This document shows positions 18,759 through 26,736 of a stretch of 64,000 nt of DNA, in pieces. Below the pieces are notes generated by a model. That model had not been told where the DNA came from and did no database searches. It was given only the letters and a program-made list of their open reading frames with translations. The position numbers were made by a program, and so were the translations under genes. Origin of the DNA: Peptococcaceae bacterium (GTDB taxonomy: Bacteria; Bacillota; Peptococcia; Peptococcales; Peptococcaceae); assembly GCA_017399005.1 (NCBI GenBank), contig JAFQEO010000039.1, positions 43,536 to 107,535 of the forward strand. Reading direction: 5' to 3'. Numbering within the stretch: position 1 is the stretch's first letter; each line of letters begins with the position of its first letter.

Positions 18759-19682
18759 ATGTGCGAAAACAAAATTCTAATCAAATTATGCATTACACCA
18801 AAACTTATTTATACCGATTGGCTCCCATCCATGCTCCAGCTGCTGGATGTAAACAAATATTTTATCCGTAATTATCCGCAGGGAAAGCTATGGAATCACA
18901 GAAAAGAACAATATCTGTTTACAACACTAAAAAAATATTCCTTCAGCAATTTTATGCCTGCATTAAAAAAACTTTCCACAGCCGACTTTTTTATTGAACT
19001 GTACGGTGAAGACTACTGTTCTATGGTTCGCCTGGATAATCATTGTATTATCAGCTTTCTCGTGTCTTATAAAACCTATATAGAAAATGAAGCCTTTATT
19101 ATTTCTAATATTGAATCCAGTTTTCAGAGGAAATCTTCTTATATCGCGTATATCTGCCATTACGGCGAATTTCTGATGAATTATTCCGATATCTCACCTA
19201 ATTTCTATCGACATCTGCAGCAAACAAAGTATAATGCAGAAGCTCTTACACCAGTCTCGTTAAAAAACCATTTTTTCAGCGAAGAAATCTGGACTCCTGC
19301 CTGCTGGCAGATGTGGTTCAACACAACCCATTTTTCATCATTAAATCAAAGGCTGAGCTCGTTGAATTGTATTGCATACAGTGTTGCGAAGGACTATACG
19401 AAGGTTGGCCTTTACAACAAATTATCCGATTACAATACCAATGACTCGCTGCAATTAAAAACAGGATTTCGTCAACATATTTACAATCAGGAGCCTCTGC
19501 CCGAACCGACAGTCCAGATTAAACATCAAGGCGATACTCTTATTATCACCCATTATAAAGATGCCGATAACCAGCCGGTTTCTCCAGCACATGCAACACA
19601 ATGCGAAATATTTGAATATAATCTATTGAATGATACAGATGCATTTTTGTCTGATTATAAACAAAAGATTATAACAAAATAA
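18759..19682 (+). CDS. Protein of unknown function beside RHS locus
   Basis: 307 residues from the ATG at 18759, which has AAAGGAG 7 bases upstream and a strong promoter just before it. No signal peptide and no membrane segment, so probably cytoplasmic. No family recognised. Aromatic-rich with a C-terminal segment (VQIKHQGDTLIITHYKDADN) that looks like a small beta domain. It is a separate transcription unit between the RHS/HTH genes and agr system 2; a role as RHS immunity or regulatory protein is possible but unsupported. Confidence 0.75.
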   Translation: MCENKILIKLCITPKLIYTDWLPSMLQLLDVNKYFIRNYPQGKLWNHRKEQYLFTTLKKYSFSNFMPALKKLSTADFFIELYGEDYCSMVRLDNHCIISFLVSYKTYIENEAFIISNIESSFQRKSSYIAYICHYGEFLMNYSDISPNFYRHLQQTKYNAEALTPVSLKNHFFSEEIWTPACWQMWFNTTHFSSLNQRLSSLNCIAYSVAKDYTKVGLYNKLSDYNTNDSLQLKTGFRQHIYNQEPLPEPTVQIKHQGDTLIITHYKDADNQPVSPAHATQCEIFEYNLLNDTDAFLSDYKQKIITK

Positions 19683-19733
19683 AACCGCCCTCGCTAATCA
19701 GAATATAATCTGACTTTGCGAAGGCGGTTTTTC
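19683..19733. terminator. Terminator after gene at 18759
   Basis: Hairpin with arms AACCGCCCTCGC and GCGAAGGCGGTT and a following T-run. Lies between the plus-strand unknown gene and the end of the convergent agr system 2. Confidence 0.85.
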
Positions 19734-19820
19734 ATACTTACATTTTACTTAGTGTTGAACCCGGTCTAGAACCCTATTTTGATGTAAGTATACATACTCA
19801 TAACCCTTTGTATTATTTAT

Positions 19821-19958
19821 TTAGTCTTTTAATAACTGTTTTGGAACTTCCGGCTGATAAAACGGACCATCACAAGCCAAATTAGCCGAAAGCTGGCCTA
19901 CAAATAAAGTAAATGCTGCAAAAGCATGGCCATAATGCGAAATTAAAATTTTTAACAT
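19821..19958 (-). CDS. agrD: AgrD autoinducer precursor (agr system 2)
   Basis: 45-residue peptide: amphipathic N-terminus, then GQLSANLACDGPFYQPEVPK. By the same alignment used for system 1, the predicted thiolactone is CDGPF, ring closed at Cys29. The flanks (GQLS-NLAC before, YQPEVP after) are nearly identical to the system 1 peptide, yet the four ring residues after Cys differ except for the Gly, which moves by no position. AAAGGAG is 6 bases before the ATG. Overlaps the agrB2 stop. Confidence 0.93.
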   Translation of the reverse strand: MLKILISHYGHAFAAFTLFVGQLSANLACDGPFYQPEVPKQLLKD

Positions 19959-20536
19959 AGTTGCTCCTTTCTTCTCTGAATGCTGCCAGCAACTAAAGAA
20001 CATGCTGCACTTAATGCTCCCAATGACATGGCTACTGACATTTTTACGGATACTGTCAAAACTACTAAAGACAACACAATAATTACTATTGTAATAATGT
20101 AGCTTCGCCTTTTGAATCGTTCCTTTTCCCGCGGTGAAAATGGACGATTTTTATGATCAACTGGTGCAGCCCAGATAATCAGCACACTTGACACGATAAG
20201 ATTCAATACTAAAACAGGATATATAAATTTATATGTTATCACCAGACACATATTTGCCGCTAGAGCATATATACCTATGGTCAACAATAAACATCTCACA
20301 TGGTTACTCGCATGATAACCACCAGCCACATATCTAATTGGCAAAAATCCTACATAATAAGTTATCGTTAATGCTACAATATCAAAGTAACTTGCCAGAA
20401 ATAAAATTATCCCATATGTTATACCCTGAAATAAGAATGTTTGGACACAATATCTGTAAACATCTTTTTCATTCTCTGAAATAATATTCTCGCTTATAAG
20501 CAAATACACAATTGCATCTGTCCACTTTAAAATCAA
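19952..20536 (-). CDS. agrB: AgrB membrane peptidase (agr system 2)
   Basis: 194 residues from the TTG at 20536, chosen for GAGGAGG 7 bases upstream and for its overlap with the agrC2 stop. Multi-pass, with the catalytic pair His75 and Cys82 in AGGYHASNHVRC at exactly the positions seen in the system 1 enzyme. Processes the adjacent AgrD peptide. The first 55 residues differ more from system 1 than the catalytic part, consistent with matching a different peptide. Confidence 0.94.
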   Translation of the reverse strand: MILKWTDAIVYLLISENIISENEKDVYRYCVQTFLFQGITYGIILFLASYFDIVALTITYYVGFLPIRYVAGGYHASNHVRCLLLTIGIYALAANMCLVITYKFIYPVLVLNLIVSSVLIIWAAPVDHKNRPFSPREKERFKRRSYIITIVIIVLSLVVLTVSVKMSVAMSLGALSAACSLVAGSIQRRKEQLC

Positions 20537-21600
20537 CGAAGCTCCTCCTCGTTTTCTAAAACAATATTTAAAACGAAAAATTGATCTACACATCTAAGAT
20601 CCAGTGTCCCCTTGTATTTCTGAACAATGGTTTGCATATTCGGAATTCCAAAACCGTGCATTTCAGCATTTTCTTTATTTGTTTTAACACTATTGTTCTC
20701 TATCTGAACTGGATGCATGACAGGATTTTTTACCACAATATGCAATATGTCTTGATGCAATTTCACTGTCAGATATATTTTTTTCTTTGTCTCTCCATTA
20801 ATTTTAGATGTTGCTTCAATAGCATTATCTAAAGCGTTCCCTAATAACAAAGCTAAATCAAGTACTTTTATATTCAGCTGGCCATACAATGCAATAGCTG
20901 GAACAATTTTTACTGCATGTTTCTGGGCTTCATTTATTTTGGCTCCCAGCACAGTATCCAAAACAATGTTTCCGGTATAATCCATGGTTCCGGAGTCCAA
21001 GTTATCCAACATTTCTTTTAAGTGAGTCTCTGCATCATGTATCTTCCCCTGCATCACATAACTCTGCAATACTAATAAAAGATTTTTCGTGTCATGAATA
21101 TGCTTTTTAATCTCTTTATTCCGTTCTGTCATTTCTGCATAATGCTGTTCTTGTGCTGCCAATCTTTGTTCTGCTAACTCAATTTTTAATTTGTCCATCT
21201 GCAATCTATGCATTTCACCTAAAATCAAAAAAATAACAACATTTGACAATACCAGTAATACACTGCTTAACACAAACCATCTAACATAAACCATCTGTTC
21301 ATCATTCAGAATCAAGTAATAATTCTGTATTAAAACAACCAGAGTAATTGATGGATATATCAAAAAAGAAAAATACCAGCGACAGTTTAATTCATTTAGC
21401 ATCTTTCCCTGCTTACAACGCTGCCAATAATAAAGAAATGAACAAATAAATATTACAAGAAACTTTGAAATAAACATTCCTAAAGCATAATCCTGTAAAT
21501 TATGAGTTCCTATCGCATAAACTGAGCCAGCAAATATCATTAATAACCCATGAACGATATACTCAGGCAATACTGTGATTAAGCCCAAAAAACCCGTCAT
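20533..21600 (-). CDS. agrC: AgrC-like kinase, C-terminal part (agr system 2, split gene)
   Basis: 355 residues: remaining membrane segments, coiled linker, His box (KKHIHDTKNLLL) and GHKL ATPase (LLGNALDNAIEATSK, HGFGIPNMQTIV). No ribosome site precedes its first ATG, which follows directly after an A9 run (21606-21614 on the plus strand as T9). Upstream codons in this frame run into the A-tract, and one base fewer would join it to the 97-residue N-terminal piece, giving a normal AgrC of about 440 residues. Either a broken or phase-variable gene, a slippage site, or a sequencing error. Confidence 0.85.
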   Translation of the reverse strand: MTGFLGLITVLPEYIVHGLLMIFAGSVYAIGTHNLQDYALGMFISKFLVIFICSFLYYWQRCKQGKMLNELNCRWYFSFLIYPSITLVVLIQNYYLILNDEQMVYVRWFVLSSVLLVLSNVVIFLILGEMHRLQMDKLKIELAEQRLAAQEQHYAEMTERNKEIKKHIHDTKNLLLVLQSYVMQGKIHDAETHLKEMLDNLDSGTMDYTGNIVLDTVLGAKINEAQKHAVKIVPAIALYGQLNIKVLDLALLLGNALDNAIEATSKINGETKKKIYLTVKLHQDILHIVVKNPVMHPVQIENNSVKTNKENAEMHGFGIPNMQTIVQKYKGTLDLRCVDQFFVLNIVLENEEELR

Positions 21601-21856
21601 CGTTATTTTTTTTTATAACTGTTCCATAAAAACAGTTCGCTAAAACAAAATAGCAACACAGAGCCCACACCGTTTTCATCCACGCTTCAGGGAGACAATA
21701 AGAACCTACTAATTTAAGTGAAAAAATTGTAACGTAAATCCCTGCAGCCCCAATTTTTTGAACTTTCCATTGAGTTAAAAATGCACTAAAGAATAAGTAT
21801 GCAATTAAAAGTTCAAATCCGACACTAATAAAATCCAATAGAAACTTTACATTCAT
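21563..21856 (-). CDS. agrC: AgrC-like kinase, N-terminal part (agr system 2, split gene)
   Basis: 97 residues: two or three membrane segments (about 8-27, 37-55, 61-78), then a switch to out-of-frame sequence (NNDDGFFGLNHSIA) after the A9 tract. It starts two bases after the agrA2 stop and overlaps the C-terminal ORF by 38 bases. As it stands it encodes only the first part of the autoinducer-binding half. See the C-terminal entry for the frame analysis. Confidence 0.8.
   Translation of the reverse strand: MNVKFLLDFISVGFELLIAYLFFSAFLTQWKVQKIGAAGIYVTIFSLKLVGSYCLPEAWMKTVWALCCYFVLANCFYGTVIKKNNDDGFFGLNHSIA
21606..21614. repeat. Homopolymer A9/T9 at the agrC2 frameshift
   Basis: Nine T on the plus strand, read as nine A in agrC2. 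Frame bookkeeping: A8 (or A11) restores one open frame through VIKKITMTGF; A9 ends the frame after 97 residues. Confidence 0.9.
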
Positions 21857-21858
21857 AA

Positions 21859-22572
21859 TTATACCTCAAAGAAATATGCATGGTATTGCTCTTTTGCTTT
21901 TGCTTTACATCGTCGACTCAAGGGTAGTGAAGTAAGTTCATCTTTTCCAACATTGGTTAACCAGACAATTTCATCACTCATTTTTTTAATATAACGACAA
22001 TTTACAAGATAACTCTTATGAATTCTTATAAAATGATGCACAGATAGTTTTTCTTCCTGTTCACTAATTTTTCCATACATTTCATATTGTTTGCCACCAC
22101 GCAAATGAATAATAATTTTTCGCTTATCCGATTCAATATATATAATTTCCTTCATTTTGAGTTCTATTACTTCTCCATTCTGAAAAACTTGAAATATATC
22201 ATGGCTAGCTCTATAATGCTTAATGCAACGTGCAAATTCCTCCTGAAATAACTTTTCATCTATTGGTTTGACCAAAAACTGAAAAGTATTTAGCCGAAAC
22301 GCAGACGATACATACTGTGTATAGCCTGATACAAAAACTATAATCAAATCAAATAACTTCCGTTGCAATTCCTGTGCTACGTCTAATCCTGATATTTTTC
22401 CCTGCAATTCAATATCCAAAAATACTAAATCAAAATGTACCGCACTATTCAACATTTCTTCGCCAGAACAAAATTCATAAATTTCAAAAGAGCTACTATT
22501 AGTATCTTGTTCTATTTTTTTCTTTAAGTCCGCTCTTATTTCATTCTGGTCCTCACATATTCCAATTATCAT
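21859..22572 (-). CDS. agrA: AgrA-like LytTR response regulator (agr system 2)
   Basis: 237 residues from the ATG at 22572 (GGAGG 7 bases upstream). Receiver with acidic residues in GICEDQNEIRADL and phosphoacceptor in LVFLDIELQG, then LytTR domain with IIYIESDKRKIIIHL and HFIRIHKSYLVNCRYI. Counterpart of the system 1 regulator but clearly diverged. First gene of the minus-strand A-C-B-D operon. Confidence 0.92.
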   Translation of the reverse strand: MIIGICEDQNEIRADLKKKIEQDTNSSSFEIYEFCSGEEMLNSAVHFDLVFLDIELQGKISGLDVAQELQRKLFDLIIVFVSGYTQYVSSAFRLNTFQFLVKPIDEKLFQEEFARCIKHYRASHDIFQVFQNGEVIELKMKEIIYIESDKRKIIIHLRGGKQYEMYGKISEQEEKLSVHHFIRIHKSYLVNCRYIKKMSDEIVWLTNVGKDELTSLPLSRRCKAKAKEQYHAYFFEV

Positions 22573-22598
22573 TTGCTTTCCTCCATTCATTGCTACTA

Positions 22599-22627
22599 AG
22601 TATACGCACTAGAAAAAAAGTAAGCAA
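22599..22627 (-). promoter_or_regulatory. Sigma-A promoter for agr system 2
   Basis: On the minus strand: TTGCTT (22627-22622), 17-base spacer, TATACT (22604-22599), 27 bases before the agrA2 start. Confidence 0.65.
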
Positions 22628-22633
22628 TAATTT

Positions 22634-22669
22634 TGTAAAAATAACCGGAAATTTTGTCATTTCCGGTTA
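22634..22669 (-). terminator. Terminator after gene at 22684
   Basis: Hairpin AACCGGAAAT / ATTTCCGGTT followed on the minus strand by TATTTTTAC. Separates the unknown gene upstream from agr system 2. Confidence 0.8.
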
Positions 22670-22683
22670 CATCTATTTCCACC

Positions 22684-23214
22684 TTATAGCAAGTAATACT
22701 CGATATCTTTTATTATATTTCGTAAAATCACTATATCAAATTCAATTATTAATTCATATTTGCAAATATCGGTACTGTAAATATAGCGCCCAACATGATT
22801 GTTTTTCACATGAGAAATAATATCCTCTATAACCACTCCTTTATTCATATAACTATTATTTTTCGTTTGACTTTTCCATATAATTATTTTTTGTATATTA
22901 GCTTTTGTCGTCTTTACATATCTCGCTTCTTTATCAACTAATTCATTTATATTTTTTTTCGAAACATCACACACTTTCATGATTTTATCCAGCAAAACTT
23001 TATTATTTTCATAGCAAAGGCCAAATTCCATATACGCTACGACTTTTGCAATCATGTTCCTCTTAATTTCTTCACAAATAATATTTTCTGACGCTTCATC
23101 CAGGTCATGCGCCAAATCATCAACAATTGAAAACTCAACACTCTTATAATCTATTGAATATAATTGCATTTTTTTATAGTTTTCCACGATGCTTCTCATT
23201 TGTTCTCTTTCCAT
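22684..23214 (-). CDS. Protein of unknown function
   Basis: 176 residues, no signal peptide or membrane segment, AT-rich coding sequence, rich in Lys, Ile and Asn. AGGTGG lies 7 bases before the ATG. Mostly helical by residue pattern. No family recognised. Divergent from the small XRE regulator gene at 23328, which may control it. Confidence 0.65.
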   Translation of the reverse strand: MEREQMRSIVENYKKMQLYSIDYKSVEFSIVDDLAHDLDEASENIICEEIKRNMIAKVVAYMEFGLCYENNKVLLDKIMKVCDVSKKNINELVDKEARYVKTTKANIQKIIIWKSQTKNNSYMNKGVVIEDIISHVKNNHVGRYIYSTDICKYELIIEFDIVILRNIIKDIEYYLL

Positions 23215-23327
23215 GTTACATCCACCTCATATGTTTATAAGTAAACACTCAATGTATATTTTATAACATTTCAAGCCATTTTTATATAGTGAAAATAGAA
23301 TTACAATATACATAAGGAGGAATTCTT

Positions 23328-23564
23328 ATGGGTAATAATAACTACCGCGATCACTTTATTGAATTGGGCTTGAATATAAAGTTCTACCGTAATAAAAAGG
23401 GACTCACTCAAGAGCAACTTGCTGACGCGGTGCATATTAGTAAACAGCAGATTAGCCGTATAGAGTCCCCCAATAATATGCATAGTACAACACTGCACAC
23501 GTTATACCTTATTGCAGATGCATTGGATGTTGACATCCATCTGCTTATAAAATCAAATAGATAA
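23328..23564 (+). CDS. Small XRE-family HTH regulator
   Basis: 78 residues, essentially one HTH domain: NIKFYRNKKGLTQEQLADAVHISKQQISRIE, then the fourth and fifth helices (TLHTLYLIADALDVDIHLLI). AAGGAGG precedes the ATG. Likely a DNA-binding repressor or activator of nearby cargo. Confidence 0.9.
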   Translation: MGNNNYRDHFIELGLNIKFYRNKKGLTQEQLADAVHISKQQISRIESPNNMHSTTLHTLYLIADALDVDIHLLIKSNR

Positions 23565-23570
23565 TCTTCA

Positions 23571-23605
23571 AACACTACAGTTGCCAATAGCTGTAGTGTT
23601 TTTAT
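23571..23605 (+). terminator. Terminator after XRE gene
   Basis: Hairpin AACACTACAG / CTGTAGTGTT followed by TTTTATT. Confidence 0.85.
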
Positions 23606-23716
23606 TATAAAAAATTATAGGTTATTTCGTTTGTAAAAACGATAAATCTGTAATAAATAACTGTTACTCTGTTCCAGATTGTCTAGGTTCACTTTATTAC
23701 ACATTTATTTTTGATT

Positions 23717-23742
23717 ATTACATTTTTATAGAAGTGCCTTCC
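23717..23742 (+). promoter_or_regulatory. Possible UviA-type promoter of the sigma gene
   Basis: ATTACA (23717-23722), 15 bases, then CTTCC (23738-23742). Resembles the four promoters of this cassette but with a spacer one base shorter; possible autoregulation. Confidence 0.35.
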
Positions 23743-23746
23743 GTTT

Positions 23747-23789
23747 CTTCGTATACTCTCCTCAGGGAGTATACGAAGATTTTTATTTT
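23747..23789 (+). terminator. Leader hairpin before the sigma gene
   Basis: Perfect inverted repeat CTTCGTATACTC / GAGTATACGAAG with a CTCAGG-type loop, then ATTTTTATTTTT. It is intrinsic-terminator-like and lies 65 bases ahead of the UviA-like gene, downstream of its possible promoter, so it could attenuate sigma synthesis. Confidence 0.7.
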
Positions 23790-23854
23790 TCCAGTTTACA
23801 AATTTTCTTCTTTTTTCTTTTTGATTTTCAAAAAGAAAAAGGAAGGGATAGTGA

Positions 23855-24388
23855 ATGACACAAAAATCTTTTGCAGAACTGCTCATTCTTTGTAATTCTT
23901 ATTCAGAAGATGCGCTTTTAGAATTATTGCAACGTTTTCAACCACTCTTAAACAAATATGCGCGCAAATTTCATGATTCTGAAGAATATTATGCAGAATT
24001 ACAACTACATTTAATTTCTTTAATAACTTCTCTTGCAACCTCAGGCACCAAATGGAATGATGGTCAAATTGTTGCATATATCGCGAAATCCATTTATACA
24101 AAATATATTAAGCTTTCTAAACAATCTGTACTTCATGAAAAAAATTCCATTGAATTTAATCCAGAAATTATGGATCATCCAATTGAAGCAACTCATGAAA
24201 TTTTTCTAAAAGAATTATTTCAACCATTGAACCGTTCTCAAAGAGAAATTTTATATCTCCATTATGTAGAAGGCTTTTCCGTTCAGGAAATTGCTAAATT
24301 TCGCAAAACATCACGTCAGTCTGTAAACAAAATTAAAAATCAAGCTCTCAAAATTTTAAAACAATATAATATTCAAAAAGGAAATTGA
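23855..24388 (+). CDS. UviA/TcdR/BotR-type alternative sigma factor
   Basis: 177 residues. Region 2 lies within about 22-110 (RFQPLLNKYARKFHDSEEYYAELQ is a typical start), and region 4 at about 120-170 (LNRSQREILYLHYVEGFSVQEIAKF, then SRQSVNKIKNQALK). The short two-region form and low-GC bias match the clostridial toxin/bacteriocin sigma group (UviA, TcdR, BotR, TetR). The cassette around it has a UviB-like holin and four promoters with an unusual shared pattern, which supports that assignment. AAGGAAGG lies ahead of the start. Confidence 0.82.
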   Translation: MTQKSFAELLILCNSYSEDALLELLQRFQPLLNKYARKFHDSEEYYAELQLHLISLITSLATSGTKWNDGQIVAYIAKSIYTKYIKLSKQSVLHEKNSIEFNPEIMDHPIEATHEIFLKELFQPLNRSQREILYLHYVEGFSVQEIAKFRKTSRQSVNKIKNQALKILKQYNIQKGN

Positions 24389-24396
24389 CGCTCCCG

Positions 24397-24436
24397 GCAA
24401 TATGGTTTTCCCAATAAAACCATATTGCTGTTTTTT
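24397..24436 (+). terminator. Terminator after sigma gene
   Basis: Hairpin GCAATATGGTTTT / AAAACCATATTGC followed by TGTTTTTT. Confidence 0.9.
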
Positions 24437-24496
24437 ATTACATTTTTATTGCCTTATTCAACAGCCATAGGTATATATATATTATAATACTTCTAA

Positions 24497-24530
24497 AAAA
24501 AGAGGCTGGATAGAACCAAACCAGCCTCTT
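24497..24530 (-). terminator. Terminator after candidate toxin gene
   Basis: Hairpin AGAGGCTGG / CCAGCCTCT followed on the minus strand by TTTTTTT. The AGAGGCTGG arm resembles the ends of the element at 28054-28172. Confidence 0.85.
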
Positions 24531-24565
24531 GCAAGTGACAAGACTTTCTTTATTTTTAATATACT

Positions 24566-24943
24566 TTAACGAATTGCGTAATCATTTTCTGTGTAATATG
24601 CTGTATGATTGCCGCTGCCGGACAACCATTCATATAAATATGTGGTAATATAAAGACAATGATTTTCATCTACTTGTGGCAAATATGCCTCTAATTCTGT
24701 TGCCTCCATATGACTAGCAATAATGTCTTCTAATCCTGCAATTGAAATACCGATGCCAATTGCACCAGCAATTTTAGATACAATATCCTTTTTGACTGCT
24801 AAGCCAACTACACCAGCAGCAAGACCTGCTAAAGCCTCTACCAAAGATTCATAATTTGCTTTTCTAGCATTATTCAAATACAGTAATAATTCATCATGTG
24901 TATAAACTGTTGTGCTAGATTTAATTAAATAACTTGTTGCCAT
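24566..24943 (-). CDS. Candidate bacteriocin/toxin of the UviA-like regulon
   Basis: 125 residues, no signal peptide and no double-Gly leader. The middle (about 35-75) is a Gly/Ala/Ile-rich hydrophobic pair of helices (GLAAGVVGLAVKKD, then IAGAIGIGISIAGLEDII), reminiscent of the hydrophobic hairpin of pore-forming toxins. The last 30 residues are rich in Tyr, Asn and Thr. It has its own NTTACA-16-CTT promoter, as do the holin and lysin genes nearby, so it is the most likely cargo released by them. Function is inference; no homologue recognised. GGGAGG precedes the start. Confidence 0.65.
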   Translation of the reverse strand: MATSYLIKSSTTVYTHDELLLYLNNARKANYESLVEALAGLAAGVVGLAVKKDIVSKIAGAIGIGISIAGLEDIIASHMEATELEAYLPQVDENHCLYITTYLYEWLSGSGNHTAYYTENDYAIR

Positions 24944-24997
24944 AATATTATCCTCCCATTTTAAATACCAGTATTACGCACTTGTCACTTATACAAT

Positions 24998-25027
24998 TAA
25001 AGAAGCTTAAATATGGCATTTTGTAAC
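24998..25027 (-). promoter_or_regulatory. UviA-type promoter of the candidate toxin gene
   Basis: On the minus strand: GTTACA (25027-25022), 16-base spacer, CTTCTTTA (25005-24998), 55 bases before the start. No sigma-A -10 box at the proper distance. Confidence 0.6.
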
Positions 25028-25048
25028 CCCCTTTAAGGAGAAAAATTA

Positions 25049-25285
25049 ATGGTTAATAAAAAAAATCTCATTATATTTTTGGCCTGCGAACTTGTTGGCA
25101 TTTTACTGATTATAATCTCTTTTTTCATCAAATATACCGTAAAGATTCCCACTGATACTCCAATTCAAGAAGCTATAGCCATATATCATCTACTGCTTTT
25201 TTCCGATGATCTGTTCTCTGCTAGTCTTATCTTGTTCGGCTTTGCAGCAGCTTATATTGCCTGGGCGAAAAACAAAAATAACTAA
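25049..25285 (+). CDS. Two-TM small membrane protein (possible immunity)
   Basis: 78 residues with two membrane segments (about 7-27 and 49-70) and a basic C-terminus (WAKNKNN). AAGGAG precedes the ATG. Divergent from the candidate toxin gene, with 105 bases between starts. Small membrane proteins next to bacteriocin genes are often immunity proteins; that role is suggested only by position. Confidence 0.6.
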   Translation: MVNKKNLIIFLACELVGILLIIISFFIKYTVKIPTDTPIQEAIAIYHLLLFSDDLFSASLILFGFAAAYIAWAKNKNN

Positions 25286-25352
25286 GATAACATTTACGTC
25301 TAAATATAAAAACAGTTTAATTCGCCAATAATTTATCTAAAGGAGCATTATT

Positions 25353-26006
25353 ATGAAACAACTAATAAAAAAAGGGGTTGTATTCCTATTAATTGTATTA
25401 TATGCTACTGGCTGCAGTTCACATAAAATTGAATTGTATGACGAAAATCCGCCAAAGTTATCAGAAATTGTAGCACAATATTATAATTCCATTGGCATTA
25501 CGGAAGACGTGCGAAAAAATGCAAAAGCGGAATACCTCCCCTGTGATTTTGATGAATCTCTGCAGTTTCGTCTGCCAGAGTACTGGGAGGATTTATTTGT
25601 CATAAAATGGAGTTCCAATGAAAATTCTGACATGATTTCATTTTACGATAAATATAATTACGACTATTACCACACCTCTTATAACTCTAGTACTTATCGT
25701 TACAATGGGGGAAGCGGTGATTTGTGGACAATTAATAGATATTCTCTCGCTACTTATAATGAAAATAATTTACAACAGTATCCTGATGCTTGTGTTAAAA
25801 TCGTCGGAGCTAACAGTATTATCATTGGTGTAGATGATACCTATATCTATGAACTCGCCTTACCAACAGGTATAGAATTTTTTTTCGAAGATTCATTATC
25901 AACTGCACTTTATAAGACATCTATGAGTATGAGAGATAAAATTGTTGATGAATTTTTAAAAATCAATGGTATTTCAAAAAATGAATCTGCTCCCCATATC
26001 AATTAA
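25353..26006 (+). CDS. Lipoprotein of unknown function
   Basis: 217 residues. Signal with lipobox ATGC (Cys21) after a hydrophobic stretch, so lipid-anchored on the outer face of the membrane. The mature part is rich in Tyr, Asn and Ser (YNYDYYHTSYNSSTYRYNGG). No family recognised. It follows the small membrane protein by 67 bases and probably shares its transcript, ending at the strong hairpin at 26039. Confidence 0.65.
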   Translation: MKQLIKKGVVFLLIVLYATGCSSHKIELYDENPPKLSEIVAQYYNSIGITEDVRKNAKAEYLPCDFDESLQFRLPEYWEDLFVIKWSSNENSDMISFYDKYNYDYYHTSYNSSTYRYNGGSGDLWTINRYSLATYNENNLQQYPDACVKIVGANSIIIGVDDTYIYELALPTGIEFFFEDSLSTALYKTSMSMRDKIVDEFLKINGISKNESAPHIN

Positions 26007-26038
26007 ATATATAATCTATTTCTTTTCTCAAATTTTCG

Positions 26039-26092
26039 CAAAAGAAAAGGGTATGGTCTTGTTTAATACAACAACCGTACCCTTTTTCTTTT
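26039..26092. terminator. Terminator between lipoprotein and lysin genes
   Basis: Long hairpin: AAAGAAAAGGGTATGG pairs with CCGTACCCTTTTTCTTT, with A- and T-runs on either side so it can act in both directions between these convergent genes. Confidence 0.85.
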
Positions 26093-26163
26093 ATTTAAGA
26101 AGCCAAGCCCCTTCAGCTACTCATTTTTTGTTCAAAATACAAAACATCTAACTGTAGCCCTAT

Positions 26164-26670
26164 TTAGGAAATTCGAACATTGTTACTACATAAGTAGGAA
26201 ATTCGAACATTACTTTCATTATTGCTTACTAAATCAGTATAAGTAACTTTAGACACTTTATCACTATAGTTACCTTCAACTACAACTGCTTTTTTGGTAT
26301 TGTAGTCAACAGAAACAACAATCCCAGCGTGATTTGTATCGCCACTGGTTGCATTGTCAATGATAACTACATCACCAGGACGCAAACGATTAGCACTGGC
26401 TGCATTCATATTTGGAGCTAAACATCTCCCACAATTCGCATACCAGTCGCGGATAGCTCCAACACCTGCTAATTTTGGTACATATGGAAGATTTGCACTA
26501 GAAGCAGTAGTCAGAATACCCGCTTCATTTGCACACCACGCAATAAACATCCCACACCAAGGCTGCCCATCGCTACCAAACCATTTACCATATTTAGTCT
26601 GATTGGTAGTACCTGTTTCTTTTTCGCCAACTTCATTTTCTGCAACTTCAATAAATTCTGCTAAACTCAT
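26164..26670 (-). CDS. CHAP-domain peptidoglycan hydrolase (lysin)
   Basis: 168 residues. CHAP domain with catalytic Cys39 (GQPWCGMFIAWC) and His near 116 (DTNHAGIVVSV). No signal peptide, so it needs a holin to reach the wall, and a UviB/BhlA holin gene lies immediately upstream. It should cut wall peptide bonds to release cell contents. The last 30 bases are a tandem duplication that repeats NVRIS at the C-terminus. It has its own NTTACA-16-CTT promoter. AGGAGG precedes the start. Confidence 0.85.
   Translation of the reverse strand: MSLAEFIEVAENEVGEKETGTTNQTKYGKWFGSDGQPWCGMFIAWCANEAGILTTASSANLPYVPKLAGVGAIRDWYANCGRCLAPNMNAASANRLRPGDVVIIDNATSGDTNHAGIVVSVDYNTKKAVVVEGNYSDKVSKVTYTDLVSNNESNVRISYLCSNNVRIS
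26165..26211. repeat. 17-bp direct repeat at the lysin C-terminus
   Basis: TAGGAAATTCGAACATT occurs at 26165-26181 and 26195-26211, a 30-base period. It adds ten residues to the lysin in frame, ending both copies in NVRIS. Confidence 0.85.
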
Positions 26671-26736
26671 AATAGAATAACCTCCTAAGTATTAACTATT
26701 TTGCAATCACGCTTGGCCAATTTGTAATTACATCTA

